Shown in pieces: positions 5,563-7,754 of a DNA stretch of 7,754 nucleotides; the first letter of the stretch is position 1, and every line of letters starts with the position of its first letter. The notes under the pieces were generated by a model, which saw only the letters and a program-made list of their open reading frames with translations, was not told where the DNA came from and did not search any database. This DNA is from an uncultured Actinomycetes bacterium (GTDB lineage Bacteria; Actinomycetota; Thermoleophilia; Miltoncostaeales; Miltoncostaeaceae), in NCBI GenBank assembly GCA_903866425.1, contig CAIPNN010000022.1, forward strand, positions 1-7,754. The letters run 5' to 3'. Position numbers and translations under genes: made by a program.

Positions 5563-6833
5563 GCGGATGCCTCCAGTGCCCGTTCGAAGGCCTCGGCCGT
5601 GGCGGCGAACTCCGCGTCGCCGTGGAGCGTGCTGGTGAACCAGGCCTCAAACTGTGAGGGCGGCGGGTACACGCCGTGGGCCAGCAGGCCGCGGGCAAGG
5701 CGCGCGTAGGCGTCGGTGTCGCAGGCGGTGGCCTCGGCGTAATTGGTGACCGGGCCATCGGTGAAGAACGGGGTGAGCATCGAACCCACGCGCTGGATGG
5801 TCACCGGCGCACCACTCGCGCGGATGAGTTCCTCGAGGCGCGCGCCGTTCTCGTCAAGGTGTGCGTACGTGCCCTCGGCGGAAAGGCGGCAGATCACGGC
5901 CAGGCCTGCGGTGGTGGCCAGGGGATTGCCCGACAGCGTTCCGGCCTGATAGCAGGGGCCTTCCGGTGCCAGTTCGCGCATCACATCGGCACGGCCGCCG
6001 AATGCGCCCACGGGAAGCCCGCCGCCGATGATCTTGCCCATGCACGTGAGGTCGGCCGTGATGCCGAACAGTTCCTGCGCGCCACCGCGGGCCACGCGGA
6101 ATCCGGTGATGACCTCGTCGAGGATGAGCAGCGCCCCGGTGCGGTCGCAGGCGGCGCGCAGGCCCTCGAGATACCCCGGTGCCGGGGGCACCACGCCCAT
6201 GTTGCCCGCGACGGGCTCGAGAATGATGGCTGCGGCACCCTCGAGTGCGGCCTCGGCGGCAGCCAGGTCGTTGTAGGGCACAAGCCGGGTGGCGGCCGTG
6301 GCGCCGGCGGTGACGCCGGGGCTTGTGGGCACGCCCAGCGTGGTGGCCCCGCTGCCCGCCTGGGCCAGCAGCCCGTCGATGGCGCCGTGGTACCCGCCTT
6401 CGGTCTTGACGATGGCCTCGCGACCCGTGGCAGCCCGGGCCAGGCGTACGGCACCCATCACGGCCTCGCTTCCGCTCGAGGTCATGCGCAGGCGCTCGAT
6501 CGACGGCATGGCGTCGCGCACGGCCTCGGCGAACACCACCTCGCGCTCGGTGGGCGCACCGTACGACGTGCCGCGGGCAAGCGCGTCGCGCAGGTCGTCA
6601 AGCACCACCGGGGCGGCGTGCCCCAGAATGGCGGGGCCCCACGAGGCCAGATAGTCAACGTAGGCGTTGCCGTCCACGTCATACACGTGGGTGCCCTCGG
6701 CGCGGTCGATGAAGATGGGGTCGCGCCCGATGCCGCGCATGGCCCGTACCGGGGAGTTGACCCCACCCACGAGCGACTGCTTCGCGCGCGCGAACAGTTC
6801 CTGGCTTCGGGTGTCGGTGGGGGCCTGGCTCAT
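5559..6833 (-). CDS. hemL: Glutamate-1-semialdehyde 2,1-aminomutase (HemL)
   Basis: A 424-residue class-III, PLP-dependent enzyme of the usual HemL length (about 425-430). It turns glutamate-1-semialdehyde into 5-aminolevulinate, the committed tetrapyrrole precursor in the C5 pathway, in the cytosol. Signature segments in order: LVGGVNSPVRAMRG (21-34), the DGNAYVDYLASWGPAILGH region (54-72), SSGSEAVMGAVRLARAATGR (119-138), the EGGYHG loop (145-150), EPVAGNMGVVPP (206-217), LILDEVITGFR (236-246, PLP-ring Asp239), and MGKIIGGGLPVGAFGG (265-280) with Schiff-base Lys267. AGTLSGNPL (297-305) follows. NSPVR and GGGLPVGAFGG favour HemL over other class-III aminotransferases. The ATG at 6833 (MSQAPTD) is 4 bases past the upstream stop; a reading frame open to 7028 has no family match before this Met. 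No clear ribosome binding site precedes it, so it is probably coupled to the upstream gene. Its stop overlaps the next gene. Confidence 0.95.
   Translation of the reverse strand: MSQAPTDTRSQELFARAKQSLVGGVNSPVRAMRGIGRDPIFIDRAEGTHVYDVDGNAYVDYLASWGPAILGHAAPVVLDDLRDALARGTSYGAPTEREVVFAEAVRDAMPSIERLRMTSSGSEAVMGAVRLARAATGREAIVKTEGGYHGAIDGLLAQAGSGATTLGVPTSPGVTAGATAATRLVPYNDLAAAEAALEGAAAIILEPVAGNMGVVPPAPGYLEGLRAACDRTGALLILDEVITGFRVARGGAQELFGITADLTCMGKIIGGGLPVGAFGGRADVMRELAPEGPCYQAGTLSGNPLATTAGLAVICRLSAEGTYAHLDENGARLEELIRASGAPVTIQRVGSMLTPFFTDGPVTNYAEATACDTDAYARLARGLLAHGVYPPPSQFEAWFTSTLHGDAEFAATAEAFERALEASA
5570..5574 (-). promoter_or_regulatory. Ribosome binding site of the 174-residue gene, inside hemL
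   Basis: GGAGG on the minus strand, 7 bases before the ATG at 5562. It supports both the start choice and the reality of this small gene, which overlaps the hemL stop. Confidence 0.7.
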
Positions 6834-6837
6834 GGGG

Positions 6838-7754
6838 TCAGCCCGTGGGCAGCGGCGCTCCGGACATCGCAATGTCTTCCCACTCGCGGTATGCGGGCGA
6901 GTAGTACTTGAGCCGCACCTTCTTGAACTCGAAGGTGGAGTAGAGAACGGCGTAGTCGTCGCCACCGAGACCGGCTTCCTCAGCCAGTGCGGCGATGGTC
7001 TCCTCGCAGGCGTCCTTCGACTTGGCATGCACCATGGTGAACAGGCTGTAGGGCCAGTCGTCGTAGGTGGGGCGCTTGTAGCAGTGGCTCACCGAACGGA
7101 AGGTGGCCATGCGACTGCCGAAGTCGTCCACCTGAGGCTCCGGCACCTTCCACACGGCCATCCCGTTGGCGCCGAAGCCGGCCTTGCGGTGGTTCAGCAC
7201 GGCGGCGAAGCGGCGCATCACCGTGCGGTCCTGAAGCTCGCGGCCCTTGGCCAGCAGGTCGTCCACGTCGATGCCTGCGGCGTCTGCCCACACCTGAAAT
7301 GGCTCGGGAACCAGCGGCAGGTCCTCCTGCAGAATGAGGATGGCATCGCGGTCGTCGTCGGTGGGCGGCTTGCCGTCACCCCGCTGCGGCGGCGGCACCG
7401 GCTGCGCACGGGCCACATTGCCGTTCTCGCCGGTCATGTCGAGCTGCACGTTGATCTTGTAGAGCATGATCGTGGGGAGGATGCGCATGGACGTTGCGCC
7501 GGTGGCCTTGCCGAGGATGTCGAGCGTTTCCTCAATCGACAGCCGTGCGCCGGGCTCCACCGCCAAGGTGAACCACATGTTGAAGTTGTGCGTGCGCCGG
7601 TAGTTGTGGCTCACGCCGGGGTGGCCGTTGATGATGGCCGCGGCGTCAAACAGGCGGTCCTCCGGGTATGACGCCGCCACCAGCGTGCTCTCGTACCCGA
7701 GCGCGCGTGTGTCGAAGATGGCGGACACCTGGCGGATGATCTGCGCGTCCTTCA
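6838..7754 (-). CDS. Fused siroheme decarboxylase, AhbA-AhbB/NirDL-like (5' end beyond window)
   Basis: The frame is open to the window edge, so the N-terminus is missing; 305 residues are visible. Numbering below starts at the valine codon at 7728. The protein is two Lrp/AsnC-like units in tandem. Unit 1 shows the end of a helix-turn-helix (KDAQIIRQVSAIFDTRALGY, partly upstream of 7728) and the decarboxylase motif VSHNYRRTHNFNMWFTL (39-55). After a Pro/Asp-rich linker (about 101-126), unit 2 starts with DAILILQEDLPLVPEPFQVW (128-147), a second HTH-like region ending in RRFAAVLNHRKAGF, then NGMAVWKVPE and VSHCYKRPTYDDWPYSLFT (213-231). AhbA/AhbB and NirDLGH decarboxylate siroheme to didecarboxysiroheme, an intermediate to haem b (AhbC/D route) or haem d1. 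The HNYxRxHxxNxWFT and QxDLPLVPxPF motifs distinguish it from true Lrp regulators, for which it is easily mistaken. It sits directly before hemL, which supports a haem role. Which haem is the product cannot be read here. Confidence 0.85.
   Translation of the reverse strand, partial: KDAQIIRQVSAIFDTRALGYESTLVAASYPEDRLFDAAAIINGHPGVSHNYRRTHNFNMWFTLAVEPGARLSIEETLDILGKATGATSMRILPTIMLYKINVQLDMTGENGNVARAQPVPPPQRGDGKPPTDDDRDAILILQEDLPLVPEPFQVWADAAGIDVDDLLAKGRELQDRTVMRRFAAVLNHRKAGFGANGMAVWKVPEPQVDDFGSRMATFRSVSHCYKRPTYDDWPYSLFTMVHAKSKDACEETIAALAEEAGLGGDDYAVLYSTFEFKKVRLKYYSPAYREWEDIAMSGAPLPTG

Noticed and set aside
5676..6911. Long open frame on the plus strand (411 codons) opposite hemL
   Set aside because: Low-complexity Gly/Ala/His-rich shadow of hemL; no ribosome binding site or recognisable motif.
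6834..7028. N-terminal extension of hemL to 7028
   Set aside because: The extension reads Pro/Arg/Ser-rich sequence out of frame with the conserved upstream gene; HemL of normal length starts at 6833.
6667..7671. Plus-strand open frame (334 codons) opposite the siroheme decarboxylase and the start of hemL
   Set aside because: It spans parts of two conserved minus-strand genes and has no motifs of its own.
6838..7754. Lrp/AsnC-type transcription regulator
   Set aside because: The fold is shared, but the two halves carry siroheme decarboxylase motifs (HNYxRxHxxNxWFT, QxDLPLVPxPF, NGMAVWxVP) and sit with hemL.

Overview
The window is a GC-rich, densely packed stretch of bacterial chromosome in which every supported gene reads leftward (minus strand). 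In transcription order, from right to left, it holds: a fused siroheme decarboxylase (5' end cut by the window edge), hemL, a small unrecognised gene, a ubiD-family decarboxylase, qcrA (Rieske), qcrB (cytochrome b6 type), qcrC (subunit IV fused to cytochrome c), a rho-independent terminator, ubiX, and the start of menG/ubiE (cut by the left edge). There are no RNA genes, mobile elements, CRISPR arrays or pseudogenes that I can support, and no gene-free stretch longer than about 130 bases.

The likely host is a GC-rich, menaquinone-using bacterium. The split QcrB plus QcrC(subunit IV/cytochrome c) arrangement is the Bacillus-type menaquinol:cytochrome c reductase layout, also found in deep-branching Actinobacteriota such as Rubrobacteria/Thermoleophilia-like lineages. 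With the high GC and the Ahb-type protein, I lean towards such a lineage. This is inference; no taxonomic marker is present.

Layout: (1) 7754-3596, a tightly coupled block ahb-hemL-small gene-ubiD with a 4-nt gap and then two ATGA start/stop overlaps. (2) 3595-3467, a 129-nt spacer with a weak candidate promoter and a short inverted repeat. (3) 3466-1017, the qcrABC operon, with strong Shine-Dalgarno sites, two GTG starts and an ATGA overlap between qcrB and qcrC. (4) 988-954, a near-perfect intrinsic terminator. (5) 926-1, ubiX-menG, again joined by an ATGA overlap.

The genes form one functional theme, a menaquinol:cytochrome c reductase and its cofactors. QcrABC needs haem b, haem c, an Fe2S2 cluster and menaquinol. 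HemL makes 5-aminolevulinate, the tetrapyrrole precursor. The siroheme decarboxylase belongs to the siroheme-dependent haem route. UbiX makes the prenylated FMN that UbiD-type decarboxylases need. UbiD/UbiX homologues in ubiquinone-free bacteria are associated with the futalosine menaquinone route, and MenG performs the final ring methylation. The least understood member is the 174-residue protein between hemL and ubiD, which resembles a shortened polyprenyl synthase without the aspartate-rich catalytic motif.
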